A stretch of DNA of 64,000 nt from Prevotella sp. (GCA_017554385.1 JAFZIL010000052.1:124001-188000), one strand, 5' to 3'; numbered from the stretch's first letter, positions 1 through 9,698 are shown. The notes: generated by a model from the sequence alone, not told the origin. Program-made: numbers and translations.

Positions 1-1
1 T

Positions 2-550
2 GACAACGAGATGGCACAGCGTTTTTGGGTGCAAATCCCCATAGAACGGGCAGCGGCACTCTTTTTCTACGAAGCACAGTCAGAGTTGGCACGTATGATC
101 TATGACATGAAATACCACCACCGACCCGATATTGGTGAGTCACTGGGACGGATTACAGCACGCCTGTTTGTTGCCCAAGATTTCTTCCGTGACATTGATG
201 CCATCATACCTGTGCCACTGAGCCGCTGGCGCTACTGGCAGAGGGGCTACAACCAGAGTGAAGAAATAGCTCGCGGCGTGGCCGATGTTACGGGCTTGCC
301 GATATATAATAAGGTGGTAAGGCGCACGCGTTTTGATCAGAGTCAGACCCGTTTGTCGCCTTATGAGCGACGTACGAACACCGCAGAAGCGTTTCAATTG
401 GTCGATGGAGATAAGATACGCGGACTACATTTGTTGATCGTTGATGATATCGTCACCACTGGAGCTACTATTCTTGCTCTTGCCAGCGAACTACAACGGG
501 CGGGCGACATGCGGTTCAGTGTGTTGTCGCTGGGTTACTCAAAATCTTGA
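2..550 (+). CDS. comF: ComF family phosphoribosyltransferase-like protein (5' end outside window)
   Basis: The frame is open to the left edge, so this is the C-terminal part of a longer gene; an ATG at 11 exists, but the residues before it (DNE) also fit the family, so I treat the start as missing. ComF proteins carry an N-terminal four-cysteine zinc finger (not in the window) and a type I phosphoribosyltransferase fold. The PRPP-binding signature is clear near the end (LLIVDDIVTTGAT), and the family block IPVPLSRWRYWQRGYNQSE is intact. ComF is linked to natural transformation in some bacteria, but in Bacteroidetes its role is not established. A comEC homologue lies about 9 kb downstream and is not in the same operon. 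Confidence 0.88.
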   Translation, partial: DNEMAQRFWVQIPIERAAALFFYEAQSELARMIYDMKYHHRPDIGESLGRITARLFVAQDFFRDIDAIIPVPLSRWRYWQRGYNQSEEIARGVADVTGLPIYNKVVRRTRFDQSQTRLSPYERRTNTAEAFQLVDGDKIRGLHLLIVDDIVTTGATILALASELQRAGDMRFSVLSLGYSKS

Positions 551-587
551 ATCTCATATTTCTTAGCATACAAAACAACAAACAATC

Positions 588-1139
588 ATGCACAACGACC
601 AACAGCACCCATTACAGCGTTTCGCTTTCTGTCCTGTCTGCGGCAGCAGCGCGTTCCACATCAACAACTTCAAGAGCAAGCATTGCGACCACTGCGGATT
701 CACCTACTATGCCAATCCGTGTTCAGCAACAGCGGCTTTTATTTTCGATACCGACGGTCGTCTGCTCGTAGCACGCCGTGCCAAGGAGCCGGCACGCGGC
801 ACGCTCGACTTGGTGGGAGGCTTTGTCGATATGGATGAGACCATTGAGGAAGGTATGCGACGCGAGATTCGCGAGGAGACAGGACTCGTTGTGGAGAACA
901 TGGAATACCTGTTTTCACTACCCAACCACTATCTCTACTCTGACATGCTCATCCATACGGTCGATATGTTCTTCCGTGTGCGGGTGCCATCGGGAACTCC
1001 CGTCCGTGCCGACGACGATGCCGCTGAGCTTTTCTGGCTTCCTCTCAGCGAGGTCGACGCCGCTCTATTCGGGCTTGATAGCATCAGCAGAGGCGTGGCC
1101 CGGTATATTGAGGAAGTATTAAAAAACGTAAAAATGTGA
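588..1139 (+). CDS. NUDIX hydrolase with N-terminal zinc ribbon
   Basis: A 183-residue protein. It opens with a two-CxxC zinc ribbon (FCPVCGS near residue 14 and CDHCG near 35) followed by YYANP, the arrangement seen in NADH pyrophosphatase (NudC)-like and related NUDIX enzymes. The NUDIX box is complete from about residue 77 (GGFVDMDETIEEG, then REIREETG), so Mg-dependent hydrolysis of a nucleoside diphosphate linked to another group is expected. The substrate cannot be told from sequence; the protein is shorter than classical NudC. The ATG at 588 lies 37 bp after the comF stop, so the two may be co-transcribed. Confidence 0.88.
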   Translation: MHNDQQHPLQRFAFCPVCGSSAFHINNFKSKHCDHCGFTYYANPCSATAAFIFDTDGRLLVARRAKEPARGTLDLVGGFVDMDETIEEGMRREIREETGLVVENMEYLFSLPNHYLYSDMLIHTVDMFFRVRVPSGTPVRADDDAAELFWLPLSEVDAALFGLDSISRGVARYIEEVLKNVKM

Positions 1140-1171
1140 TATATAAATAAGGTGGAAGCAAAACTTTTGCG

Positions 1172-1179
1172 TACTTTTG
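1172..1179 (+). promoter_or_regulatory. Bacteroidetes -7 promoter element upstream of topA
   Basis: TACTTTTG matches the TAnnTTTG consensus of the Bacteroidetes primary sigma factor. Transcription would begin near 1184 and give a leader of about 29 nt before the ATG at 1213. A convincing TTTG -33 element is not visible. The element contains the TTG at 1177 that would otherwise look like an upstream start codon for topA, which argues against that start. Confidence 0.6.
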
Positions 1180-1212
1180 CAGCCAAAAATCAAAAAAACG
1201 ATAGGAAAAGAC

Positions 1213-3537
1213 ATGCAGAAGAACCTGGTTATTGTTGAGTCGCCTGCCAAGGCGAAGACCATAGAGAAGTTTCTCGGCGAAGACTACAAGGTGATGTCGA
1301 GCTACGGTCACATTCGCGACCTGAAGAAAAAGGAACTGAGTATCGACGAGGATACGCTTGAACCTGAATATGAAATTCCTGACGAGAAGAGAAAGTTGGT
1401 AAGCGAACTGAGGTCGCAGGCCAAGAAAGCCGAGAAGGTATGGCTCGCAAGCGATGAAGACCGCGAGGGAGAAGCCATCTCGTGGCACCTGTGTGAGGTG
1501 CTGGGGTTAGACGAGCAGAAGACCAGTCGCATCGTATTTCATGAGATTACCAAGCCGGCTATCGTCGAGGCCATCGAGCATCCTCGCCATCTCGACATGA
1601 ACCTGGTCAATGCCCAGCAGGCACGTCGAGTGCTCGACCGCCTTGTGGGCTTCAAGCTCTCACCCGTGCTTTGGCGTAAAGTGAAACCTGCCCTCTCAGC
1701 CGGACGTGTGCAGAGCGTTGCCGTAAGGCTCATCGTGGAGCGCGAACGCGAGCTGAAAGCTTTCAAGAGCGAGACCTTCTACAGCGTGCAGGGCATCTTC
1801 GGCGTACAGAATGCCGACGGTTCGCAGAGCGAGGTGAAAGCAGCGCTGTCCACTCGACTGAAGACCGAGAAGGAGGTGGAGCAGTTCCTTGAGATGTGCA
1901 AGAATGCCAACTTCACCATCAGTCAGATACAGAAGAAACCCATGAAGCGCACACCGGCGCCTCCCTTCACTACATCGACACTACAGCAGGAAGCAGCACG
2001 CAAACTGGGCTTCACCGTGAGCCAGACAATGATGGTGGCACAACACCTCTATGAAAACGGACGCATCACCTACATGCGTACCGACTCGGTGAACCTTTCA
2101 GGGCTGTGTCTCAACGCATCGAAGGAGAAAATCACCGAACTCTACGGATCGGAATACTCCAAGCTGCGCCAGTATCACACCTCGTCGAAGGGGGCACAGG
2201 AAGCCCACGAGGCCATCCGTCCTACCTACATGGACCAGACCACAATCGAGGGAACAGTGCAGGAACGCCGACTCTACGACCTGATTTGGAAGCGCACTGC
2301 CGCCAGCCAGATGAGCGATGCCGAGATCGAGAAGACTACCGCCAACATCAGGATTGATGGTGGATTAAAGAACGATGATAATTACGAGTTCATTGCTCAG
2401 GGCGAGGTGGTGAGGTTCGACGGATTCCTGAAGGTTTATCGTGAGTCGCAGGATGAAGACGAGAACACCGATCATGAGGAGATGACCCACGTACTGCCTC
2501 CCCTCAACGAGGGACAGGAGCTGACACGCCGCGAAATCAGCGCCACCGAGCGCTACAGCGTGGGACCGCAGCGATATACCGAAGCTTCGCTCGTACACAA
2601 GCTCGAAGAGCTGGGTATCGGCCGTCCTTCGACCTACGCACCGACCATCTCTACCATTCAGCAGCGCGAGTATGTCATCAAGGGCGACAAGAAAGGCGAG
2701 GAGCGCCAGTATGCAGTCATTACGCTCAAGGGTAAGCTTATCTCACAGAAAAACCGCGTGGAGATTGCCGGTTCTGACAAGGGCAAACTTATTCCCACCG
2801 ACATCGGTGTCGTGGTCAACGACTTCCTCATGGAGCATTTCCCCGGTATCATGGACTATAACTTCACAGCGAAGGTAGAACAGGACTTCGACCAGATTGC
2901 CGAAGGCAAAGAACAGTGGAACACGATGATGCACGACTTCTACAAAGCCTTCGAGCCCACTGTTGAGAAGACTATCAACGCCCGTTCTGAACACAAAGCC
3001 GGTGAGCGCCAGTTGGGCGTAGACCCGAAGACCCGCAGACCCGTGTTCGTGAAGATTGGTCGCTTCGGTCCGGTTGTACAGATAGGAACTGCCGACGATA
3101 AGGACAAACCGCAGTTTGCCCACCTACCCAAGGAGCTCGGCTTAGAGACCATCACCCTTGAACAGGCTCTCGACCTGTTCCGTCTGCCCCGCATGCTTGG
3201 CGAGTATGAAGACGAGCCCATCACCGTTGGCTCGGGTCGCTTCGGTCCATACGTGCTCCACAAAAAGCAATATACATCACTGCCCAAAGGTGTCGATCCC
3301 CTGTCGGTGACCATTGCCGATGCCGTGCGCCTGATTGAGGAGAAGCGACGTCAGGAGACCCAGAAACACCTGAAGACCTTTGACGAGGATCCATTGCTCG
3401 AGGTGATGAACGGTCGCTATGGCCCCTATCTCTGCTACGACGGTAAGAACTACCGCATGCCCAAATCTATGCATGAGCGTGCCAAGCAGCTCACCTACGA
3501 GGAGTGCATGAATGTCATCAACAAAAATGAAAAATGA
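1213..3537 (+). CDS. topA: DNA topoisomerase I (type IA)
   Basis: A 774-residue enzyme that relaxes negatively supercoiled DNA by single-strand passage. The Toprim domain is at the N terminus (VIVESPAKAKTIEKFLG from residue 6, with the Mg-binding ASDEDREGEA block further on). The active-site tyrosine is Y287 in GRITYMRTDS. Instead of the four-cysteine zinc fingers of E. coli TopA, the C terminus carries several topoisomerase C-terminal repeats (GRFGPVVQIG, GRFGPYVLHKKQY, GRYGPYLCYDGKNYRMP), as is usual in Bacteroidetes. I place the start at the ATG at 1213, right before MQKNLVIVESP, because a TTG 36 nt upstream falls inside the promoter element. aroK follows 37 bp downstream. Confidence 0.97.
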   Translation: MQKNLVIVESPAKAKTIEKFLGEDYKVMSSYGHIRDLKKKELSIDEDTLEPEYEIPDEKRKLVSELRSQAKKAEKVWLASDEDREGEAISWHLCEVLGLDEQKTSRIVFHEITKPAIVEAIEHPRHLDMNLVNAQQARRVLDRLVGFKLSPVLWRKVKPALSAGRVQSVAVRLIVERERELKAFKSETFYSVQGIFGVQNADGSQSEVKAALSTRLKTEKEVEQFLEMCKNANFTISQIQKKPMKRTPAPPFTTSTLQQEAARKLGFTVSQTMMVAQHLYENGRITYMRTDSVNLSGLCLNASKEKITELYGSEYSKLRQYHTSSKGAQEAHEAIRPTYMDQTTIEGTVQERRLYDLIWKRTAASQMSDAEIEKTTANIRIDGGLKNDDNYEFIAQGEVVRFDGFLKVYRESQDEDENTDHEEMTHVLPPLNEGQELTRREISATERYSVGPQRYTEASLVHKLEELGIGRPSTYAPTISTIQQREYVIKGDKKGEERQYAVITLKGKLISQKNRVEIAGSDKGKLIPTDIGVVVNDFLMEHFPGIMDYNFTAKVEQDFDQIAEGKEQWNTMMHDFYKAFEPTVEKTINARSEHKAGERQLGVDPKTRRPVFVKIGRFGPVVQIGTADDKDKPQFAHLPKELGLETITLEQALDLFRLPRMLGEYEDEPITVGSGRFGPYVLHKKQYTSLPKGVDPLSVTIADAVRLIEEKRRQETQKHLKTFDEDPLLEVMNGRYGPYLCYDGKNYRMPKSMHERAKQLTYEECMNVINKNEK

Positions 3538-3568
3538 GAAATGAGACTCATTTCTCACTTCTCATTTT
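3531..3568. repeat. Inverted repeat spanning the topA stop codon
   Basis: AAAATGAGAA (3531-3540) is the exact reverse complement of TTCTCATTTT (3559-3568), and the 18-nt interval contains a smaller palindrome (ATGAGACTCAT). The left arm overlaps the topA stop codon at 3535-3537. It could act as an attenuator or transcript-end hairpin between topA and aroK, but there is no T-run beyond the arm itself. It also resembles the short AATGAG-type repeats seen elsewhere in the window (for example at 16700-16735). Confidence 0.6.
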
Positions 3569-3574
3569 AAAATT

Positions 3575-4105
3575 ATGCGCAGAATCATATTAATCGGTTA
3601 CATGGGTGCCGGCAAGACCACGATAGGCAAGGCACTGGCTCGGCACCTTGGGTTGCCGTTCTACGACCTTGACTGGTACATTGAGACCCGTCGGCGCAAG
3701 ACCATTCCGCAAATCTTCAGCGAGGTTGGCGAGGACGGTTTTCGCAAGATCGAGCACAACATGCTCCATGAGGTAGCCGAATTTGAGGACGTTGTCATCA
3801 GCTGCGGTGGCGGCACACCCTGTTTCTTCGACAATATCGACTATATGAACCAGCAGGCGCAGGTGGTCTACCTTAAGGCCACGCCTCAGGTGCTCTACGA
3901 ACATTTAGTCATGAGCAAGCACGAGCGCCCACTGCTCAAAGGAAAATCGCCCGACGAGCTTATCACCTTCATTACCACCCAGCTCGCTGCCCGCGAATCA
4001 TTTTATTCCAAGGCACGCTATCATTTCGACGTATCGGTCATGGATAATCTTGACAAGGTGAATACAACTGTCATCCAACTGTTGGAAAAACTTAAAAATT
4101 CGTAG
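3575..4105 (+). CDS. aroK: Shikimate kinase
   Basis: A 176-residue protein that phosphorylates shikimate at the 3-hydroxyl with ATP in the chorismate pathway. The Walker A loop is at residues 8-16 (GYMGAGKTT), the shikimate-binding DLDWYIE follows near residue 32, and the substrate-binding glycine block CGGGTPC is present. Length is normal for the family. The gene follows topA by 37 bp, separated by an inverted repeat, and is closed by a terminator at 4143-4175. Confidence 0.95.
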   Translation: MRRIILIGYMGAGKTTIGKALARHLGLPFYDLDWYIETRRRKTIPQIFSEVGEDGFRKIEHNMLHEVAEFEDVVISCGGGTPCFFDNIDYMNQQAQVVYLKATPQVLYEHLVMSKHERPLLKGKSPDELITFITTQLAARESFYSKARYHFDVSVMDNLDKVNTTVIQLLEKLKNS

Positions 4106-4142
4106 TTTTTTAGCACCGATTAGTTATAATCTACCATATTTG

Positions 4143-4175
4143 CGGCATTTTTTTAATAAAATGCCGTTTTTTTTT
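4143..4175 (+). terminator. Rho-independent terminator after aroK
   Basis: A perfect 9-bp stem CGGCATTTT / AAAATGCCG with a 6-nt loop (4143-4166) is followed by nine T residues. It ends the topA-aroK transcript and separates it from the promoter of the next gene. Confidence 0.85.
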
Positions 4176-4204
4176 GTTTGTTTCGAAGAAAATATTTACT
4201 TTTG
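4173..4204 (+). promoter_or_regulatory. Near-consensus Bacteroidetes promoter for the T9SS cargo gene
   Basis: A TTTG -33 box at 4173-4176, 20 nt of spacer, and TACTTTTG at 4197-4204 match the Bacteroidetes consensus TTTG-N19-21-TAnnTTTG. The predicted start near 4209 gives a leader of about 135 nt, AT-rich toward the end, before the ATG at 4346. The -33 box overlaps the T-run of the preceding terminator. Confidence 0.75.
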
Positions 4205-4345
4205 CAGTTCATAATTATGCAACCACGTGCATACAATTGCGTTATCTTTAGATAGAGAAACCATTATTACGCGCACGAACATAATATTAAACATTCAATA
4301 ACCAAATTTTTTTAGTAGTTAGTATTAATTTAAAATTTTCAAAGT

Positions 4346-7300
4346 ATGGGTAAATCATTCACTCAACTGTTGATGGGACTCGCAGCTGCATTGCTGCTTG
4401 CTGTCCCTGCCCAGGCTGCACCGCAGACTAAGGCCGTCCGTAAGGCCCACACGCTGCACGCAGTGAAGAACCTGGCAAAGAGCCAGAGCCTCATCGGCGA
4501 CAAAGCCCTGAAGCGCCTGATGCTCGAGAAAGAAAAGAAAGAAGCTCAACTTCCCGACCTGCAGAAGCAGCTCATCGAGAAGGAGCAGGAAGAAGCATGG
4601 GTCAACGGACAGGCTCCCTGGAAGGCCCAGGCTCAGACTTCCAAATCTGAGTTCAGAACCAACCGCAACGGTCAGAATACTGGCAAGAGCATTAACGCCC
4701 GCGCCCTCGACCTGACCCTTGTGTCGACTGCTGCTTCTATGTCACGCGGCCCGCTGAAGAACATCGAGTCTGAGGAAGAGGTTGATGAGAACGGAATCAT
4801 CATTACCCCTGACAAGGGCGAGCATAAGTTCTATACACGTGCCGGTACGGCCTACTACCTACAAGGTAGTTCTGTTTATTCTCAGCAACAGAGCGGTCGT
4901 GTAGAGCTCGTCGAGACTCCCGACGGTACCGTCTATGTTAAAAACATCGTGTCCCTTTATACTACCGATGCTTGGGTGAAGGGTACCATAGACAACAATG
5001 TCCTTACCATTCCTGTCAATCAGCCAGTTGCCTATAGCACCGACTACGCTACTACCCTAAGCGTATGCTGGGGCTCTTATGATAGTAATAATGGCTTTTC
5101 CCGTCTGGACACCCCGACCATCACATTTACCATCAACGGTGATGTGCTTACCTTGCAGGGCAGCGATGCATATACCTTCGTTGGCATCTACTGGGACGAT
5201 GACAATTCGTTCTCAGGCTATGCCGACTTCGGGACCGTTTGGACCCTCGATCCCGATTACGAGCCTCTCTCCGTTTACACCATCACTCCTCCGGAGGGCC
5301 TCCAGACCGAGACCTGGTACACCGTTGGTGATGATGATGGCGAAAACACCTCTGGCGAAGTCAACCTTGGCTTTGACGGTAGCGATGTCTATATCCAGGG
5401 CATCTTTGAAGAGTTCCCCGAGGCTTGGGTGAAGGGTACCATTGACGGCACCACCGTTACCTTCGACGGTCTGCAGTATCAGGGTATCTACAGCAGCAAA
5501 TACGAAATCTACGCTGTTGGTGCCGACGCTGCTGCTACCGACCTTGAGAACTTCACGATGACTTACGATGCCATAGCCGGCACGTTCACAGCTAACAACT
5601 GTCTGCTGGCCAACGCCTCTACCGGGGAGATTTATGCCCTACACTTCTTCAACAGCTTCGTTATTACCAAGGAGGCTCCCGCTCCCTTCGTTATTGACGA
5701 ACTGCCTTACCTGAACACATTGACCACCGCGGACGAGTTCGACCTGTTCACGGTTATCGACGCCAATGAGGACGGTAAGACCTGGATCTTCAGTTCCAGC
5801 ACTGGAACCTACTATACCTATCACTCTACTAATGATGGTGACGACTGGCTCATCTCGCCTGCTATCAAGCTCGAGGCTGGCAAGAAGTACCATTTTGCCA
5901 TCGATGCCAAGAACTCTGGTTATCCCGAGCGCTTCGAAGTGAAGCTCGGTGCTGAGGCTACCGTAGAAGCTATGACCACCGAGGTTATCCCCGCTACCGA
6001 TGTTACTACGAAGGAGTTTGTCACTTCTGAGGCTAATGCCGTCACCGTTGCTGAGGATGGCTACTACTACTTTGGTATCCACGCCATCTCTGACGCTGAC
6101 GAGTACCGTCTTATCGTAGCTAACTTCCTCGTCGAGGTAGCTGCAGATCCTCAGACTCCCGAAGCTATTTCCGATCTCGCTGCTGAGGCACTTGCCGACG
6201 AGCTGGGTGCTACCCTTACCTTTACCGCTCCTGCCAACAGCATCGACGGCAATGCCCTGACCGATAACCTTACCAGTGTTGACATCTATCGCGACGGACA
6301 GGTCATAAAGACCTTCGGACCTGCTGCTGACATCGACTGGCTTGCTGCCGAGCAGGGTTACGAGGATGCTGAAGATGTCGCAGCCATAGACTTTGGCTCG
6401 GGCATCACCGCTACAACCGCTGATGGTGGCAACACCAACACTCCGAAGTACTACAATAGTGGTACTGCTCTCCGCATGTATGTCAACAACACCCTTACTC
6501 TGAAAGGTGGTACCTTCACGAAGGTCGTGTTTACACTCACCGGCAATGCAAACCAAAAGAACCTGTCAGCTAACGTGGGTGAGTACTCGCTTAGCGGTAA
6601 CACTGGCACATGGACTGGTGAGGCTGACGAGATTGTCTTCACTGTTCCTACTGGACAGGCTCGCATCCAGTCTATCCACATTGAGACTGCCGGTACCGAG
6701 ATTACTCCGAGCATGGCTATGACCTATGTCGACAAGGCTGAAGACCTTACCATTGGTAACCACACCTATGGCGTAAAGGCTTCTAACGCCTATGGCACCA
6801 GCAAGATGAGTAATGAGGTGACCATCTTCCTCTCTGCTACCCTCACCGTGCCTTATGTGGCCGACCTTACCCAGCAGGATATCTTCGGTCTCTTCAATGT
6901 GATCGACGCCAACAGCGATAACAGCACCTGGGGTTGGAGCTCTACCAGAGGTACATACTATTACTATAACGGCAACAACGCTGGCGATGATTATCTCATC
7001 ACCATGCCCATCAAGCTCGAGGCAGGCAAGAACTACAACGTAGCCGTTACGGCAAAGTCTGCCGGCTATACCGAGTCCTTTGAGGTTGTTCTGGGTACCG
7101 AGGCTACCATTGCCGGTCTCAGCACGACTATCCTTGACAATGTGGTTGTCGAGAACGAGGACTTTGAGACATTTGAGAACGTGTTCACCGTCAGCGAGAG
7201 TGACAACTACTACGTGGCCATCCACGCCACCAGCCCTGCTGACCAGTTCATTCTGAGTGTCAGCAAGCTTGCCATCGAGAATGGTCCGTCAGACGCAGCT

Positions 7301-9616
7301 CCCGCAGCTCCCGAGGTGACAGTCGTTCCTGATCCCGAGGGTGCCCTGAAGGCTACCATTAACATTACCGCTTCGACTGTCGATTTCGGAGGCAACGCAC
7401 TTACCAGCAACACCGACTTCCAGATTCTGCGCAACGACGAGGTCGTCGGCACCATCACTGGTATTGCTCCCGGTACTGAGACCAGCTTCGTCAACGAGGT
7501 CGACTCTGCTTACTTCTATACCTATCAGGTTATCGCCTCTAACGCCGAGGGCGAGGGCGGCAAGTCTGAGAAGATCGAGGTATTCGTTGGTACTGACGTT
7601 CCTGCAGCCGTCGAGAATCTCGCTGTTGCCGACCAAGGCACCAGCCTCCTCTTCTCTTGGGACAAGGTTGGCAACGAAGGTCTGAACGGTGGTTATGTCA
7701 ACCCCGCCAACGTAGACTACAACCTCTGGTCGCTCAAGATTGTCGAGAGCATGTTTGGCAGCTACCTCGACTTCGACGAAATGCTCTCTACCCAGCGCGA
7801 CGCTGCTTCTGCTACCTTAGAAGCAAATACTGATGAGGGCGAACAGGACTACAGCTACTACGCTGTCCAGACCGCTAACGAGACTGGCGAGGGTGGTGTC
7901 GATTACCTTTCTGTGCTCACAGGTAAGCCATACGACCTGCCCGTCATTGAGGGCTTCACTGGTGGTTCTTTCCACTATCTCTGGGACTACTATGGTGACA
8001 TTACCGGCTCTTCTGACACTTCTGACGGTGACGATATCGCTCTGAAGTTCTACTCTGAGGAAGAAGGCATCTACTACTTTACATCTGGTAAGCTCAACCT
8101 GAAGAGTGCTGCCAATCCTTACCTGTTCTTCGACGTGAAGAGTTCCAACGTCAGTCAGATTGTTGTCATCGGCAGCATGAATGGCGGTGAGGCTGAGCCT
8201 CTGAAGACAGTCAATGTTACCGACGAGTACACCACCGTCAAGGTGCCCCTCACTGAGTTGCGCAACAGTCGCTACGCTCAGGTAGGCTTCGTCTATCAGA
8301 TTGTTAATCCCACCGAGATTGATATTGACTGGTCTACTTACGAATACATCTACAACTGGGGTGACACGCTGTTAGCCGACAACTTCAAGATTGTTGACCT
8401 GCTCGAGTACGACATGGCCATCGATGCCACCGCACCTGCAACCGTGAAGGCTGGTACCACCGCTCAGGTGAAGCTTGCTGTGACCAATCAGGGCGATAAT
8501 GCAGCCAAGAACTACACTGTGAAGCTGTTGAAGGGCGAGGAGGAACTCTTCTCTGAGACCGTTGCCGACGAGCTTGGCTTCTACGAGACTAAGGAGTTCA
8601 CTGTCGACTATCCTACCACCATCTTCACCGAGGCTGGCGACGTGACCCTCACCGCTAAGGTCATCTACGAGAACGACCTCGACGAGGACAACAACATCAC
8701 CGAGGTGTCCTTTACCGTTGTAGCTCCGAGCCAGACACCTGTCTCTGACCTCGTTGCTGCCCAGCAGGAGAACACCATCGTTGCTACGTGGACTGCACCT
8801 GAGGCTTCTGCTGCCGAGGTTACCGAGAGCTTCGAGGACGGTCTTAACGGCTGGACTGCTATCGACGCTGATGGTGATGGCTTCAACTGGGATACCCATG
8901 TCAACACTGGCGAGGGTAACTACAGCACCCACACTGGTGACGGTTGCGCATGGTCGGCCAGCTACGATAACGACACTAATGCAGCTCTGACACCTAACAA
9001 CTGGCTCGTTTCTCCGCAGGCTATCCTCAACGGTACCTTCACGTTCTGGGCACAGGGTCAAGATGCCAACTATGCTGCTGAGCACTTCGCCGTCTACGTC
9101 TCTACCACCAGCGCTACTGATGTCACCACCTTCACCAAGGTGTCCGACGAGTTCATCGCTACCGGTGAGATGACCGAGTACTCTGTCGACCTGAGCTCTT
9201 ATGCTGGTCAGACTGGTTGGATTGCTATCCGTCACTACAACGTCAGCGACATGTTCGTTCTCGTTGTCGACGACATCACCTTCCTCACCACTGGTTCTGC
9301 ACCTGAGAAGTTCAATGTCTACCTCGACGAGGAGCTTGTGACCACCGTCACCGAGCCCACCGCTACCATCGAGAACATCACCAACGGCAGCCACAAGGTC
9401 AGCGTCACTGCTGTCTACGCTAACGGAGAGTCAGCACCTGCCAGCGTCACTGTTGAGGTCAGCGATGTCGTAGGTATCGATCAGATTCTTGCTTCTGGCA
9501 AGAAGGTCGACGTCTACAGCACCGACGGTCGCATGGTACGTCAGCAGGCTACGAGCCTGAGCGGCTTGAAGGCTGGTGTCTATGTCATCGACAACAAGAA
9601 GGTTGTTGTGAAGTAA
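4346..9616 (+). CDS. Large secreted multidomain protein with T9SS C-terminal sorting domain
   Basis: A 1756-residue protein with a clear signal peptide (residues 1-25, hydrophobic LLMGLAAALLLAVPAQA, cut after AQA). Two similar beta units containing AWVKGTID lie near residues 180-220 and 335-375. Two related jelly-roll or cleaved-adhesin-like modules begin near 446 and 832 (each with F-T/N-VIDAN and IKLEAGK blocks), a third more distant module near 1194, a CARDB-like domain near 1356, a cleaved-adhesin/MAM-like module near 1495 (SFEDGLNGW to VVDDITF), an FN3-like domain near 1651 and the type A sorting domain from about 1709 (VDVYSTDGRMVRQ, LKAGVYVIDNKKVVVK). The last part directs outer-membrane export and surface attachment by the type IX system. 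No catalytic domain is recognised; an adhesin or glycan/protein-binding role is an inference. Codon use is strongly biased, suggesting high expression. Confidence 0.9.
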   Translation: MGKSFTQLLMGLAAALLLAVPAQAAPQTKAVRKAHTLHAVKNLAKSQSLIGDKALKRLMLEKEKKEAQLPDLQKQLIEKEQEEAWVNGQAPWKAQAQTSKSEFRTNRNGQNTGKSINARALDLTLVSTAASMSRGPLKNIESEEEVDENGIIITPDKGEHKFYTRAGTAYYLQGSSVYSQQQSGRVELVETPDGTVYVKNIVSLYTTDAWVKGTIDNNVLTIPVNQPVAYSTDYATTLSVCWGSYDSNNGFSRLDTPTITFTINGDVLTLQGSDAYTFVGIYWDDDNSFSGYADFGTVWTLDPDYEPLSVYTITPPEGLQTETWYTVGDDDGENTSGEVNLGFDGSDVYIQGIFEEFPEAWVKGTIDGTTVTFDGLQYQGIYSSKYEIYAVGADAAATDLENFTMTYDAIAGTFTANNCLLANASTGEIYALHFFNSFVITKEAPAPFVIDELPYLNTLTTADEFDLFTVIDANEDGKTWIFSSSTGTYYTYHSTNDGDDWLISPAIKLEAGKKYHFAIDAKNSGYPERFEVKLGAEATVEAMTTEVIPATDVTTKEFVTSEANAVTVAEDGYYYFGIHAISDADEYRLIVANFLVEVAADPQTPEAISDLAAEALADELGATLTFTAPANSIDGNALTDNLTSVDIYRDGQVIKTFGPAADIDWLAAEQGYEDAEDVAAIDFGSGITATTADGGNTNTPKYYNSGTALRMYVNNTLTLKGGTFTKVVFTLTGNANQKNLSANVGEYSLSGNTGTWTGEADEIVFTVPTGQARIQSIHIETAGTEITPSMAMTYVDKAEDLTIGNHTYGVKASNAYGTSKMSNEVTIFLSATLTVPYVADLTQQDIFGLFNVIDANSDNSTWGWSSTRGTYYYYNGNNAGDDYLITMPIKLEAGKNYNVAVTAKSAGYTESFEVVLGTEATIAGLSTTILDNVVVENEDFETFENVFTVSESDNYYVAIHATSPADQFILSVSKLAIENGPSDAAPAAPEVTVVPDPEGALKATINITASTVDFGGNALTSNTDFQILRNDEVVGTITGIAPGTETSFVNEVDSAYFYTYQVIASNAEGEGGKSEKIEVFVGTDVPAAVENLAVADQGTSLLFSWDKVGNEGLNGGYVNPANVDYNLWSLKIVESMFGSYLDFDEMLSTQRDAASATLEANTDEGEQDYSYYAVQTANETGEGGVDYLSVLTGKPYDLPVIEGFTGGSFHYLWDYYGDITGSSDTSDGDDIALKFYSEEEGIYYFTSGKLNLKSAANPYLFFDVKSSNVSQIVVIGSMNGGEAEPLKTVNVTDEYTTVKVPLTELRNSRYAQVGFVYQIVNPTEIDIDWSTYEYIYNWGDTLLADNFKIVDLLEYDMAIDATAPATVKAGTTAQVKLAVTNQGDNAAKNYTVKLLKGEEELFSETVADELGFYETKEFTVDYPTTIFTEAGDVTLTAKVIYENDLDEDNNITEVSFTVVAPSQTPVSDLVAAQQENTIVATWTAPEASAAEVTESFEDGLNGWTAIDADGDGFNWDTHVNTGEGNYSTHTGDGCAWSASYDNDTNAALTPNNWLVSPQAILNGTFTFWAQGQDANYAAEHFAVYVSTTSATDVTTFTKVSDEFIATGEMTEYSVDLSSYAGQTGWIAIRHYNVSDMFVLVVDDITFLTTGSAPEKFNVYLDEELVTTVTEPTATIENITNGSHKVSVTAVYANGESAPASVTVEVSDVVGIDQILASGKKVDVYSTDGRMVRQQATSLSGLKAGVYVIDNKKVVVK

Positions 9617-9653
9617 ACTTGACTTACACAGTATTTTGTGTATGAATAATAAG

Positions 9654-9696
9654 AAAGGTATCGTGTCACATCGTTGGCACGATACCTTTTCGTTTT
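9654..9696 (+). terminator. Terminator after the T9SS cargo gene
   Basis: AAAGGTATCGTG (9654-9665) pairs perfectly with CACGATACCTTT (9678-9689) across a 12-nt loop, followed by TCGTTTTCC. The 12-bp stem is strong. It lies inside the longest possible comEC reading frame (TTG at 9636) and is the main reason for choosing the ATG at 9699 as the comEC start. Confidence 0.75.
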
Positions 9697-9698
9697 CC

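Noticed and set aside
1177..1212. TTG start for topA giving 12 extra residues
   Set aside because: The TTG lies inside the promoter -7 element and the extra residues are not family-like.
5639..9394. Long minus-strand frames (305, 219 and 340 codons) opposite the T9SS cargo gene
   Set aside because: They mirror the codon bias of the plus-strand gene, have no signal peptide or known motif, and the plus-strand product is clearly real.
9636..9698. TTG start for comEC giving 21 extra residues
   Set aside because: The extension would be translated through a strong terminator hairpin; the ATG at 9699 gives a normal ComEC N terminus.
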